The notes under the pieces: model-generated
Told to the model about the DNA's origin: nothing
The model's input: the letters and a program-made list of their open reading frames with translations, nothing else
Database searches by the model: none
Program-made: the position numbers and the translations under genes
Part shown: in pieces, positions 34,861 to 45,560 of the stretch
Position numbering within the stretch: the first letter of the stretch is position 1
How the letters are laid out: the number at the start of each line of letters is the position of its first letter
Origin: Phocoena phocoena
Taxonomy: Eukaryota > Chordata > Mammalia > Artiodactyla > Phocoenidae
Length of the DNA stretch: 64,000 nt
Direction of reading: 5' to 3'
Assembly (NCBI RefSeq): GCF_963924675.1
Contig: NC_089226.1
Location: forward strand, 49,927,124-49,991,123

Positions 34861-37800
34861 CTTAAAAATTATCTACATGCAGTGCTTACTTCTTTCCCCA
34901 TTCCTTTCACTCACTCCATAAACTCCTGAAATCTGGCTTGCTCTCAGTACTCCATAAATATTAGAATTTCCATACAAGAACCCAGAACTGCAACGAATGC
35001 AAAACGGATTCCAAGAATGAGAAAGACGAGAGTGCAGAGTTTATCCGGAAAACAAGAAAATCCAGCAACCCATCTTAGGCAAATACACTGCCAGATGAAA
35101 TGCTACAATAATTGCTCATAAATTATCTCAGGACTAGTAAGAAACAAAGAAGCAAAAAATTTTAGAAAGACAAAAACATGAATACTGAAAACAGAATAGT
35201 CATGGGACTGAAACTCAAGAGGCATAATACCCAATATTAAAGATACAAAGAGTAAACAAAGCAGAGTTGAAATGGAGGTTCTTCCATTGAGCTTGCCAAA
35301 TGTAAAATAAATAAATGTAAAGTTCATCATCAAAAACAGTACTTCATGTACTTAGATTTCAAATGACCTTTAAAAAACTGAGACTGCAGGTTAGTACCAA
35401 AGTCAACTTTTCAACCAAGGTTTCTTGCCTTCCAGGCCAATTTTCTTCCTACAGATGTGTTACCCATGCTGGGCCCAGAACAGCACACATTTCTGTCCCT
35501 TCATCTCAGGAACCAGATTTCAACCAATCCACCTAGCTGTCCTCAGGCTTTACATCAGAACTCTCCAACCTTTGCAACTTTAATATCCCGAGCTCAAAGA
35601 AAAACGTCATAAACTCCAAGTATAGGCTTTTTAGTAAGCCGAACCCCAGAAAAGGACCAGCATTTCTATCATGTTTTATTTAGCCAAGAAGAAAATCCAT
35701 CTCCTCTGAAGCACCTTTGAAGCCTTCCTTTTAGTAGTTCGTATGGATTTCTTTATTCATTCATCTAATCTTTGTTAATAGACTAATATTTGTCAGTTCT
35801 GCGTTGTTACTTTAATATTTCAGATCGTTCTGTTTAGAATGCTTGCTAACAGATCACTCTGATATGCTTAGGTGTTTAGTAAATGTTGCTTAATTCCCCA
35901 AAGGGTATTGCAAACACATATAGAACTGTGTTGATTACTTCAGAGGTATCTTACGTTTTTTGATGGAGTTTTTGGTGGAAGGAACTGTATTTCAGATTTG
36001 TTTTAATCCATTGCAGTATTAGAAAAGTAGCTTTCTTGTACATAGTAGATGCTCAATAAACATCTGCCGATTTGAAATACAAAAAACAAACAAAAAAGTA
36101 CTTAATTTTCACTGCATTCTCAATTTTTGGGACAGAGTAAACGCTGTACCATCCTATTAGGAAAGTATTTCACTGAAATAGTATAGGACTGGTAAACGTC
36201 ATTTATATCACACTTACGTAAGACGTTTAGTTGCAGCTTAGCAATTGTAATGAAGTACTCTACTATGTTAACGTTATTTGCAATTGTATACTTTTGTACA
36301 TCACCACTTAGGCAACTGCTTTATTTCATCATGTTTAAAAAATAAGTTTTTCTATAGTTTTTCTGTCTTGTATATAAGATATTATGAAACATTCACAAGA
36401 AAATGGCTCTACATATGCTAACACCGAGCCAACAGCATAAATGCTGTCCAGTTCAATGGGGACAACTGCCAAGAAACTATGAAAGATCCCACTTAATACT
36501 ACATTAATGGACTAAAAGTCTGGTGGTGCAGGGTAAGGAAGGAGGAAAGCTGAGTTTTATTTTGGCTCAAAGGTGAAAAAATATTATCATTTAGGTTATG
36601 CTAAGGGTTATGGTTACTGAACTTTATCTTATGGTGGCGGAGTAGCTCAAAAGTCTCCAAGCTGTTCCATTTACAAGCACCTATGTGCCAAATTCATCAA
36701 ATCATGACTTAGGTATAAAGAGGGTGACTCTGACGAACATTTCCTAAAATGTTTTAAGACAGAACTCACTGAGGACTAATTTTTACAGCAAGTTCAATAA
36801 CATACATCACCATCAAATAGTACATATCAAATTAAGAATTATGAATATGTACCAACTTACTGTACATTAATTGCTTACAATTGTATATCTCTGCACTTTC
36901 CTTAAGTGGCTATATTCATGAACATATTGATATTGGATTAAGTTCATCTTCATATTCTTGCAAAGAAATGTTTTTCTAGTGCCACTTTAATTATCCAAAC
37001 CTATTAAAAACTGAGAAATAAAAAATCATAGGATAGAGGGCTCACTTTTCTGGTTAATCATTAGCTATGAGCATCTTGATTTTACATCCTGACATTGGGA
37101 TATTTATATTTACTACGTATACCTTTTGTGGCATATTAAACCCAGCAGGTAAAATTATGCCAACTTGTTACAAACCAACAGTGGGTCAACTAAACAAGAC
37201 TAGAAAACATACGTTTTAGTTTTCTGAATGTTGTTAAAGTAAAATGCTTAAAATACGAAACATTGAAATTTGCTGAATGAGTTAAAGATCTTCCCTGGAG
37301 AAACTACAACTGCTGAACCCTGTATAACAGGCTCATCTGTGTCTACTTTAAAAATACACGCTGTTGAAAACATTTAACTCAATATAAAGCTATAATTATA
37401 ATAATTATAATATAAAGATAATTTTTGGTTAAATGTTTTTCATTTTCCCCCTTAAGTTTGCTTGTCTCAATTCTGTGATCAGCTTAAAATAATTCTTACT
37501 GTAACTGCTGGGTATACATCACCTTTGGGTTGCCGGCATTTCATTTCTGAGAATGCTAAGAAAATTGATTCTATTTTGGAAGAGACACAGACAGGTGGAC
37601 AACATAACTGACGGCTGTTCTCTCAAATTTCATAGCTTAAAATATAAAAGCATTTTAGAACTTTGAAGGCATGAAACAATTCTAACATTTTTCATAATTT
37701 AGGACATCATCTTTTACAGAATTAATTAACTACACTGATCCTCAGTAAAGACAGGGCCTAATTTTCATAATCAACTGTTGGGATTTTTCAAACTATACAA

Positions 37801-38765
37801 GAACACAAACAAAATTTTATTGTAATTTTTTTGACTTCAGCCACCCCAGGCACTAACACGATCTCAATTACAAGAATTTTACATTCCTTACGTGGTATGG
37901 GCTGAAAAAAACTGTTGCCCTATATCATCACTTTATCAAAGGAAAAACTGGAACTGTATTTTCCTAACAATTTGGTCATACAAGTTTGACTTATCAACAA
38001 ATTGCGAAGTGTTCAGCTGAGGTAATCCCTGTCCTTGGGTCCTAAGTACTTTGAGACTACTTTTTAAAAATATAAAAAATCCACAAGAAACTTACATGTT
38101 CCAAAGTCCTCTGCTAAATGCTTTACATAACTTTGTTTAATCCTAACCATCACCCCCATAAGGCTGCTATTACCACTGAGGCTTAGAATGTTATGAATTT
38201 CTGTAAAAAATTAGCAAGCTATTCAAGATAAATTTAAAACTGAACAACAGGAGTCCAGAAAGGCCACTAATATTACTGTCCAACACACTAAAGTCAGTCT
38301 TCATATACCATCTCCAAGAGGACCTCCCTCCTCTGAAAGAAGACTTATTGAGTTTGACTCTTGGGGCTGCTTTAAAATTTTCATATGCTTGTTCTCTTTG
38401 TCTTGTCTTTATCCTTTAGCAGATATGAATGAAAGAATGTTACATGACTTTGAATGAAAAGATCACAAATGTAGTAATGAGTCAAAGAATTTTGAGCTAA
38501 AAAAAAGATACTCTTATATATCATGTACCCAAATACTAAGAATACTACAATAACATCAATAATTTAAAAAAATTAGGATTTAGGGCAAGGAGTTAAAGAA
38601 AAATTATTTTCAGAAAATTCTAATATCTTTTTGCCTCTGTCTACATACTTCAGTTTCTTTTAAATATGAGTAACTTTACCATAATTCCGTCATAGCTTTG
38701 AGCCCTTACTGGTTAAGTGTCTCTTATGATCAGACTTTCTTCGTATTAGACTGAACCCTCACTCT
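34861..38765. other. Retroposon-poor AT-rich block
   Basis: About 3.9 kb without a CHR SINE or clear LINE; one MIR-like scrap lies at about 38100-38240. No open frame longer than 76 codons. If the leftward gene from 41.6 kb extends this way, introns or a 3' UTR could lie here, but I see no exon I can defend. Confidence 0.5.
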
Positions 38766-38778
38766 AAGAAATATCCAG

Positions 38779-38992
38779 GGCTTCCCTGGTGGCGCAGTGG
38801 TTGAGAGTCCGCCTGCCGATGCAGGGGAGGGGGGTTCATGCCCCGGTCCAGGAAGATCCCACATGCCGCGGAGCGGCTGGGCCTGTGAGCCATGGCCGCT
38901 GAGCCTGTGCGTCCAGAGCCTGTGCTCCGCAACGGGAGAGGCCACAACAGTGAGAGGCCTGCGTACAGCAAAAAAAAAAAAAAAAAAAAAAA
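38779..38992 (+). repeat. CHR-2-type SINE with perfect TSD
   Basis: Complete short-form copy with a poly(A) tail of about 24. The TSD 'aagaaatatccag' is exact at 38766-38778 and 38993-39005. Confidence 0.96.
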
Positions 38993-40100
38993 AAGAAATA
39001 TCCAGGAAGTCAGGATATTGTGGTATTCTTAAAGCTAAAATTGATGTCCCCTCCTCCACACCACACATAAATTGATCCCTAGGTCATCTACACATCTTCA
39101 AAATTCATTTATGAATATATTTAGTAATAAACCTAAAATCCTTGCCAAAACTTTGTTATTACTTGTGTGACACACCACAAAAAACCACAAGTATGGGATG
39201 TGGAAGGCTGCTCTACCCCACCCCTGTGCACTCACCTCTAGTGTTTTAAAAATATACAGCAGCTGGTTACAACCCTGGACAATAATTCAGCTGGGTGAAT
39301 GGTGGGCAAAAGTTACACATTTCTAGAGTTCTACAGGTGGTCCAGACACTTGACCCTGTTGAAAAAACCCTTGATATAATAGCAACTAACTCAATACTCT
39401 TTAATGAACTACCTATAATTATAATATAAATCAATGTCCTAATTCCCTTTTGACAGAAAAAGAAGGTAGATGTCTTTATTTACTTAAGGCATTCCTAATT
39501 CCACTTTTCAGCTTTCTAACCCAGTTTTTCCTCTGGGACACTGAGGTTATTCTTTCAGAAGCTGGCATCATCAATTCCTCTAATACTAATTTTTTAAATG
39601 AAATTTCTACACAGAGTACATAATTTTTTTTTCTAAAAGTTAAGGGTCATGGAGTTGTTTTTTGAGATAGTAACTTGACTTGTTTCATTTCTTTATGGTT
39701 AGATGTCCATTGGATATAAGGCTGGAAAAATTTCTAACTACCCAATCACATGATAAATTATAGAAATCACTACATTATACAGGTCTCATTTCTCACATAC
39801 GGTATTTCTGTGAAATCTGCTGGGTCCCTCTCCCCCCAACCCCCCGCCATTTGTCTTCCATAGTAACTCAAATTGAGGTTATTGCTTACATAAAGAAGTA
39901 TTATAAAATGAACAACATAAGTTCATATAAGACACAATACCACCCCTGAATCACCAAGCCCTAAGAATAATTTGTAAGAGTTTGAAACTAAGCCTAAATG
40001 TAAACCTGTTCAGTCTATTTCATCTCTATTATGCTTAAAACACATCTATAGTTATACTGATGATCAGAAAGAAAACAGTAAACATTCTGTACCTTTTCCT
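38993..40100. other. AT-rich stretch, nothing recognised
   Basis: No clear repeat and no open frame with splice context. On the leftward strand this would be intron downstream of the exon candidate at 40109-40199. Confidence 0.4.
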
Positions 40101-40108
40101 ATACTTAC

Positions 40109-40199
40109 CAACATTATTTGCAAAGAAGGTATTTCTGAACAATTTCATAAGCTCTTCCCATTGTTGTATCCATGGATAAGTGAGGCCAATACATACTAC
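40109..40199 (-). CDS. Candidate internal exon of the leftward gene (unidentified)
   Basis: Read leftward, this 91-nt block follows a moderate pyrimidine-rich acceptor ('gctttgtttcatttttaaac' then 'aaag') and ends at a strong donor, GTTG|gtaagt. One frame is open throughout and includes CIGLTYPWIQQWEELMKLF. The same frame meets a stop just upstream of the acceptor, which suits an exon boundary. I recognise no family. It lies about 1.4 kb downstream of the putative first exon on the same strand. No phase-compatible partner exon with a strong donor was found, so this could be chance. Confidence 0.3.
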
Positions 40200-40448
40200 C
40201 TTTGTTTAAAAATGAAACAAAGCCACTCATCTGCCTTGTTCCCAGAAACATGACATATATAAGATGATTCTTTATAAAACTGTTTTTGTAGTTATCATCT
40301 GCATACATTTGAGACATGTTTTTGGACCATCATTTTGTCGTTTATAATCACTCTGCCTAGTCTTTCCTTGATACGATAATCCATTTATCAGCTATAATTT
40401 TAACTCCTAACAAGTGAAGTGCATACCCTTAATGACCCAAAGTGTCAG

Positions 40449-40578
40449 TTAATTTTGTTTTTCAGGATAATACACAAAAGGAAAGGAGAAAAACAGCATA
40501 AATATATCGGCATTTTTAGCCCTTCGGACACCCTCAGGAAGAAATAAATTTCCCATCTTTTCATAGTGTAGACAGACT
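40449..40578 (-). CDS. Candidate second exon of the leftward gene (unidentified)
   Basis: Read leftward, a very good acceptor ('gtgtgttttttctttttcag') precedes this block. The first exon at 41604-41522 ends with two bases of a codon; joining those to this block keeps one frame open for 42 more codons (containing EKMGNLFLPEGVRRAKNAD) to a TAA at 40451-40449. I find no good donor before the stop, so it would be a terminal exon giving a protein of about 70 residues, or only part of an exon. Splice quality and phase support it; lack of a recognised family and of a nearby poly(A) signal argue against. Confidence 0.3.
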
Positions 40579-41521
40579 CTGAAAAAGAAAAAACACACAG
40601 CATTGTTTTAGTAACACAATCGGGAAAAAAACAGTCCATTTGAAATACTGGGCAAAACAACTTAAAGACCAATGACTTCGGTTTCAGCTACCTAGTTTAA
40701 GAGAAAATTAGTTCCTAAAGTGGTCGTATATATGGAGTTCCACAAATTAAACACTAAATGTATTTTTTAAATAAGTCCGTGATCCATGCTACTGAAGATC
40801 CCGTCTCCGCAGTATTTTTAGCATAACGCTCTAGGTTTATTCAAGAATCCCAGTTACTCCGGAACCAATAGCCAGCCGCCAATCGGTCTATCATCAATAT
40901 TCCCTTTCAACATCTCCCTGCTTTCGTTGGCAGGTATGAAGATGTCGTTTTAAACCGGGTGTGTTAGTCCTGTAGGACTCTTCTTGTCTTTTCTTTATTT
41001 CGGGGCCAAAGCACCGTTCCCTTCCACCTTAGCTCCCTTCCAACATCGATTTCTTTGGAACCTTTTGCAAATCATTGCTGTATGAAAAACCAATGAGAGT
41101 ACGACACCCTGGGAAAGGGTAAGGATGGTTGAAAAATGAATGACAAGAAGATAAAAATAAATTTGGGAGGGAGAGCCCAACTCCGTTAGGTGAAAGCTTC
41201 TCCGACCAAAGGCGACAGAATCGCCACCCGGGGTCTCCGCACTCCCCAAAATTCACAACCCCTCCGACTATCCTGTTAGCGAGTCTCAATGATGCTCTGA
41301 GACCAGGAGTAAACTGACTCCCTCAATTCCTTAGTTATAAAATGGAGCAAGAGGAGTAGAGGGCCTCCGCAACCCCTGCAAGACCGTGAGGTCAAGGCCC
41401 ACTCGGTCTCTCATGCCGCCACCAGCCAGACGCGTCCTACTCAGTCCCCAGATGCCGCCTCCATCCCCCGGTGCCCAGGTTTGGAACCCAGGCTCTCCGA
41501 CCACGTTGTCCTCCTCCTCAC

Positions 41522-41604
41522 CGTCCCCTCTGCACCACCACTCGGCTCCCGCGTTCCCTAAAACCTCGGCCAGCTCCGCAGAAACGTCCTAGCACTCCTA
41601 ACAT
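41522..41604 (-). CDS. Putative coding first exon, basic N-terminus (possible mitochondrial presequence)
   Basis: Leftward ATG at 41604-41602 in a good Kozak context (GCCGCCATG, with T at +4). The frame codes 27 residues starting MLGVLGRFCGAGRGFRERGS and two bases of the next codon, then meets the donor GGACG|gtgagg (exon end 41522). The peptide is rich in Arg and small residues with one acidic residue, as in many mitochondrial targeting sequences. The frame stays open further upstream, so an earlier start (41790) is formally possible, but the Kozak match, YY1 overlap and ZNF143-type motifs upstream favour this ATG. I do not recognise the protein. Confidence 0.55.
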
Positions 41605-41610
41605 GGCGGC
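41600..41610 (+). promoter_or_regulatory. YY1 consensus over the leftward start codon
   Basis: The plus strand reads AACATGGCGGC, a full match to the AANATGGCGGC form of the YY1 site. Its reverse complement contains the GCCGCCATG start context, so the same bases serve as Kozak sequence and YY1 site. This arrangement is known just downstream of transcription starts in many mammalian housekeeping genes. Confidence 0.75.
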
Positions 41611-41660
41611 CGAGTCCCCTTCGCTCCCTTTGCCCGCTCTGGGCGCGTCCGACCTTGGCG

Positions 41661-41678
41661 CATTTTGGGCTTTGTAGT
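41661..41678 (-). promoter_or_regulatory. ZNF143/THAP11-type motif, leftward, diverged
   Basis: On the minus strand this reads ACTACAAAGCCCAAAATG, matching the ACTACAATTCCCAGAATGC consensus in the ACTACAA half and in the CCCA and ATG positions. It lies about 57 bp upstream of the leftward ATG. The match is imperfect, so it may be weak or an eroded copy. Confidence 0.55.
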
Positions 41679-41718
41679 TCCGGCAACAGCCTCGGTGTCC
41701 CCGCCAGCCCTTGAGAAG

Positions 41719-41737
41719 ACTACAATTCCCAGAATGC
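41719..41737 (+). promoter_or_regulatory. ZNF143/THAP11 (SBS-type) motif, rightward, strong
   Basis: The plus strand reads ACTACAATTCCCAGAATGC, a match over the whole core of the SBS motif bound by ZNF143 and THAP11 at mammalian promoters. It faces away from the leftward motif, with the two ACTACA ends 40 bp apart. Confidence 0.85.
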
Positions 41738-41759
41738 ACCGCACCCTGAGCATGGCTAT

Positions 41760-42019
41760 TGGGGCCTTTTGGACAGAGGGATGATGTCATTGCAAAAACC
41801 CCACTGCATTCATTGTGCTAAGGTCTATCCACCCCCCTGCTGCTGCTAGGCTTGCGATTGCCGCTCGCTCCAGCTGAGCTAAGAGTAGCAGCAGCACCAG
41901 GGCAGGGACTGACTTCAGCCCTTGGACTTAGGACATCGCAACACCTTCCCTTGCGTGCGTGACTCATTCGCACATCCTTTCTGTTTATGCCTGGGGTGGG
42001 GAGAAAAATCCCAAACCAG
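41760..42019 (+). other. Candidate first exon of a rightward gene
   Basis: GC-rich sequence downstream of the strong ZNF143-type motif ends at the donor CCAG|gtgagt (exon end 42019). A short frame from ATG at 41987 (MPGVGRKIPNQ) reaches the donor in phase 0, but its Kozak context is poor, and a short upstream frame begins at 41751 (MAIGAFWTEG, stop). A non-coding first exon is more likely. The 5' limit is a guess. An AP-1-like TGACTCA lies inside at 41960-41966. No downstream exon was identified with confidence. Confidence 0.45.
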
Positions 42020-42259
42020 GTGAGTTGAAGTGATTTATTCAAATGATTCTTACCAAGTTATTCCTCCCGCTTAGTTCTCAAGGCTTTCTTTTGGGAAGAT
42101 GGGGGCGGGAGGATTGGGGAGGTGCTCGCAAACGCTGCTAAGCGAAAAGCTCTGTGCAATTTGGGTCACTGCAAAGAACAACTCCAGCAACCTTCCCCCG
42201 CCGGAGGACCTATGCCTGCCAGTTCCCTAGTCGCAACTCCCCTCAACCTTTTTGGAGTC

Positions 42260-44620
42260 TGGGAGAGGGGGCTGGGCTGCGGAGGACGTTGGGAAGTGCT
42301 CTTGGAAAATCAGAGGAAGGCAGAGGTTGGGGGACTGCAGTCCTGTCACACACGGCCCGAATGCTGAGATTTGAGTGGGAAGGGGTGATGCGTGGGGAGA
42401 AATGGAGACAGTGATTTAATGTGGTCGCACTACTTTGGAACATTTCATGTCACTTGGGCGAGCACACACTATTCATTTTTAAGATGAGCGTGCTTCTGAG
42501 TAGGTTAAGTTTTGTGGGGCTTTATTTTATGTGTATGTGTGTCTACGTCGTTTGTCTCGCTTTTTCTGCTGATCTGAGGTGACAGTGTCCTTTAATGGTG
42601 CACTCTGTGCCTGTCAGAAACATTTCACGTGTCTGGTGAAGGTTCTCTTGGGCTTCTAGATGCAGCATTTTTGTTAAGTGTTTTTCTTCTCCTAACTGCA
42701 GGATTTCAGGATTGTTTGGAAGTGGAGCCGACAGATTTGTGCTTGTGTTAGTGTTTTAAATTACAGTGCAATAGGCTCCTTACCACTGACAATGGTACCA
42801 TAATGAGCTGCCGTTTCCTGAGGCACAGTCACCAGTCACAAATAACGGTTTGGAGAAGGGATCATTAGGTACACTCCGGTTCATTTTAAAGCATTAGGGA
42901 AAGGAAAAGTTAGAAGCGCCATTAACCTTCATTTGCCGTTACTGAAAGGTACGCATGGAAGAGTGATCTTGGAGGTGGAAACCGAGGAGGATAGTAGAGG
43001 TTTTTTTGCTTTTTGGTTTTGGTTTTTAAACAAACTGACATGTTTAACAAGACAGAGAGCACTTCGACCCGTATGATATTGGCTCTCTTCTTGTAAGAGT
43101 TAGTAGGATGATTAGTACAATAAATATGTTATTTTGAAATAAACAGCTGGCTGACTCCAGAACAGATGGGGCCAGTCTTAGCTGAGAGATCTACAACCTT
43201 GGAAATGAATGGACCTGGGGTCAACCACACCCCCTCTTGGAATGTCAAAAGGAGAAATGCCAGAGTGTTTTATGCTTAACTTCAAAATGCTAAACCTTTC
43301 ATAGCCAAGGCAGGCATTGGGGGAAAGTCATTACTGGTTGTCTTCTGTTGCTGAACCAATTTTGTACATTTTAAATTCAGACCCTTAGGTGTCTAAAGTT
43401 GCAGCTGGGCGAAGCTTCGTTAAATGCTGCTTGTTACTGGATGCAAAGGACAATTCATTGTATGGGCTTTGTGGTAGAGTGATTTATTGGGATGCAATGA
43501 GCAGCTTTGGGATTTGGGAAAAGATGGACTGCTTGGCTTTGCTTCTCTCTCTGTTTTTCTGTTGCTTACTGTCTGCTTTGCTGAGCATCCCTCCCGCTGT
43601 ACCTTCCTTTCCCCACCCCTCTGTGTCTCTTGAAGTTCTTCCAGTTTATTTCCCTGCCTCTCCATTTGCAATTCTCATTTTTCCTCTGTGTTTCAATATC
43701 TCCCTCTTATCACCAGTAGATGACATCTCTTTCTCTGAGTCACTTTCCAGTCTCTGAATACCCTCTCATCCCTTCTCTTCTTCACCCAGAAACTCCAGGG
43801 TGAATGAGACTGTGCTAATAGTTATTCTACAGAGTCCTCATTGAAGAGGCCTTGCCTTTTCTTTTTCTTGCAGTTGGTGCTTGGCGGGATGAACAGCAAC
43901 GAATCTGACCCCTTGGCCTGGTTTGTGGCTTCTGTGACAGACATAGTTTGGCCTCAGCAGCACGTGGACAGTTAACTGTTGCAGTTGAGCTCATGTCACT
44001 TTTCCTTTCCTTGGTACCTGTATTAAGAGCTGCCAATGCATTAGCAAGGCTTTTAAATGCTCTACACAAAATGTTCTCATAATTCCCAAAGAATAAGTAG
44101 ACTTCGAATGGCTTCTGCCTCATTTAATACTTTTTTTTTTTCCTTTCCCTGCTTTAGTATGTGGTAGGAAGGCTGTCTTTTCCCCTCCCTTCCCTGTTGA
44201 TTGCTGAGGAGCCAAACTAGCCATTTGGGTTTTTCTTTTTTTTCTTAAGGTGATTGGAGCAGCAACAGCTTTTCCTCCTGTTATTTCTTCTCCTTTGTGG
44301 AAGAAAGAAGTTTGTTATTTTATAAACTTCCTATTAAGGAGAAGGATGTGGTAGTGGTTATGTTTGTGTAAGGCAGTGCTTCTCTAGGCATGAAAAGTCT
44401 AACTGCTGCCCATCTGAAGGCAATTAGTGTGACAGGCAGATTCAGAAGCTGTCATCTTGGACCTCTCACTCACCATCTTTTTATCCCTTCTTCTAAGCTG
44501 TGCCCTCTCCTACCCAGGCTTTTTAGTGTTTTAGGGAGGAGGAATGAGCAGAATGGAAGGTTAGTTTTGGCCCTATCACTGCTATCCCTGTGACCTTGAA
44601 AAACTGTGCATTCCTTTCTC
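42260..44620. other. Intergenic or intronic stretch, few repeats
   Basis: About 2.4 kb downstream of the promoter with no CHR SINE. Open frames such as 43389-43757 (plus) have no recognised product or splice pair. If the rightward transcript exists, this is probably its first intron. Confidence 0.5.
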
Positions 44621-44621
44621 G

Positions 44622-44946
44622 CTTATTTTATTTAAACATTTATTTGTTTTTGGCTGCATTGGGTCTTCGTTGCTGCACGCGGGCTTTCTCTAGTTGTGGT
44701 GAGCGGGGGCTACTCTTTGTGGCAGTGCACGTATTCTCATTGCAGTGGCTTCTCTTGTTGTGGAGCACTGGCTCTAGGCACGCAGCCTTCAGTAGTTGTG
44801 GCACGCAGGCTCTAGAGTGCAGGCTCAGTAGTTGTGCATGGGCTTAGTTGCTCTGCGGTATGTGGGATCTTCCCGGACTAGGGCTTGAACCTGTGTCCCC
44901 TGCATTGGCAGGCGGATTCTCAACCACTGCTCCACCAGGGAAGTCC
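44622..44946 (-). repeat. CHR-1-type (long) SINE
   Basis: Reverse-oriented: (TTTA)-rich tail, 'ttggctgcattgggtcttcg', 'gtagttgtgg' modules, and tRNA-like head ending 'ctccaccagggaagtcc'. TSD not clear. Confidence 0.93.
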
Positions 44947-45014
44947 TCTCCCTTAGTTTAAATCCTTTGCAAAGGGATAAGAATCCTTTCCCCTTGGTTT
45001 ACTTGGCCTGATGT

Positions 45015-45560
45015 TATGGCCTCAGCCTGTCCTTCTGTCAGCAGATATGGTGAGCAGCTACTATATTCTAAGGACTGGATACCTCAGTGAAAAGAGACGC
45101 TTCCACTGCCATCATGGAGCTTATGTTCTAATAGGGGAGATAATCATTGGAGAAGTAATTGCAGGTGTGATGAATGCTCCTGCCAAAGGGGGATGTACTA
45201 CAAGGTGGGATAGAAGTGCCTAATGTGGTGTGCTTCCCTTGTCTGGGAGAATCAGGGAAGGCTTCCTGTAGGAAGTGACATTTCAAGAGACTTGGAGGGT
45301 GAGTGTAAGTAATTTAGGATGGCAATGGGAGGTGCTGAGAATGGGGACAAAGGGCAACTGCATGTTCAAAGTACAGAGGAAAGCGATAAATATGAGGATT
45401 TAAAAGGTTAGTATATGGGGACAGAGCAAGGGAGAGAGACCAGAATGAAGACGGATGAGGCTGGAGAGGTGGACAGAGTCTAAAGAGTGGGCAGTTTTCT
45501 GAGCCACAGGTGAATTTGGTCTTTATCTTAAGTGAATGGCTTTACTTAGCTAGATGAATT
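45015..45560. repeat. Probable ancient interspersed repeat
   Basis: Blocks such as 'tgccatcatggagcttatgt', 'gggagaatcagggaaggctt' and 'cctgtaggaagtgacattt' are typical of an old dispersed mammalian repeat. I cannot name the family or its ends. Confidence 0.4.

Larger units (their letters stand above)
41190..42260. promoter_or_regulatory. CpG-rich bidirectional promoter region
   Basis: This is the only stretch of the window that is clearly GC- and CpG-rich outside SINEs, and it holds no SINE or LINE. It contains a leftward coding first exon, a rightward candidate first exon, two ZNF143-type motifs, a YY1 motif, an inverted CCAAT ('ctattgggg', about 41757-41765) and a CRE-like 'tgatgtca' (41782-41789). 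No TATA box was seen. The layout fits a TATA-less housekeeping promoter firing both ways. Island limits are by eye; no CpG ratio was computed. Confidence 0.8.

Noticed and set aside
41386..41677. Two overlapping plus-strand frames in the CpG-rich block
   Set aside because: Proline/serine/arginine-rich readings typical of GC-rich non-coding sequence, and antisense to the better supported leftward first exon.
43389..43757. 122-codon plus-strand frame downstream of the promoter
   Set aside because: Hydrophobic, T/C-rich reading with no acceptor or donor pair and no recognised product.
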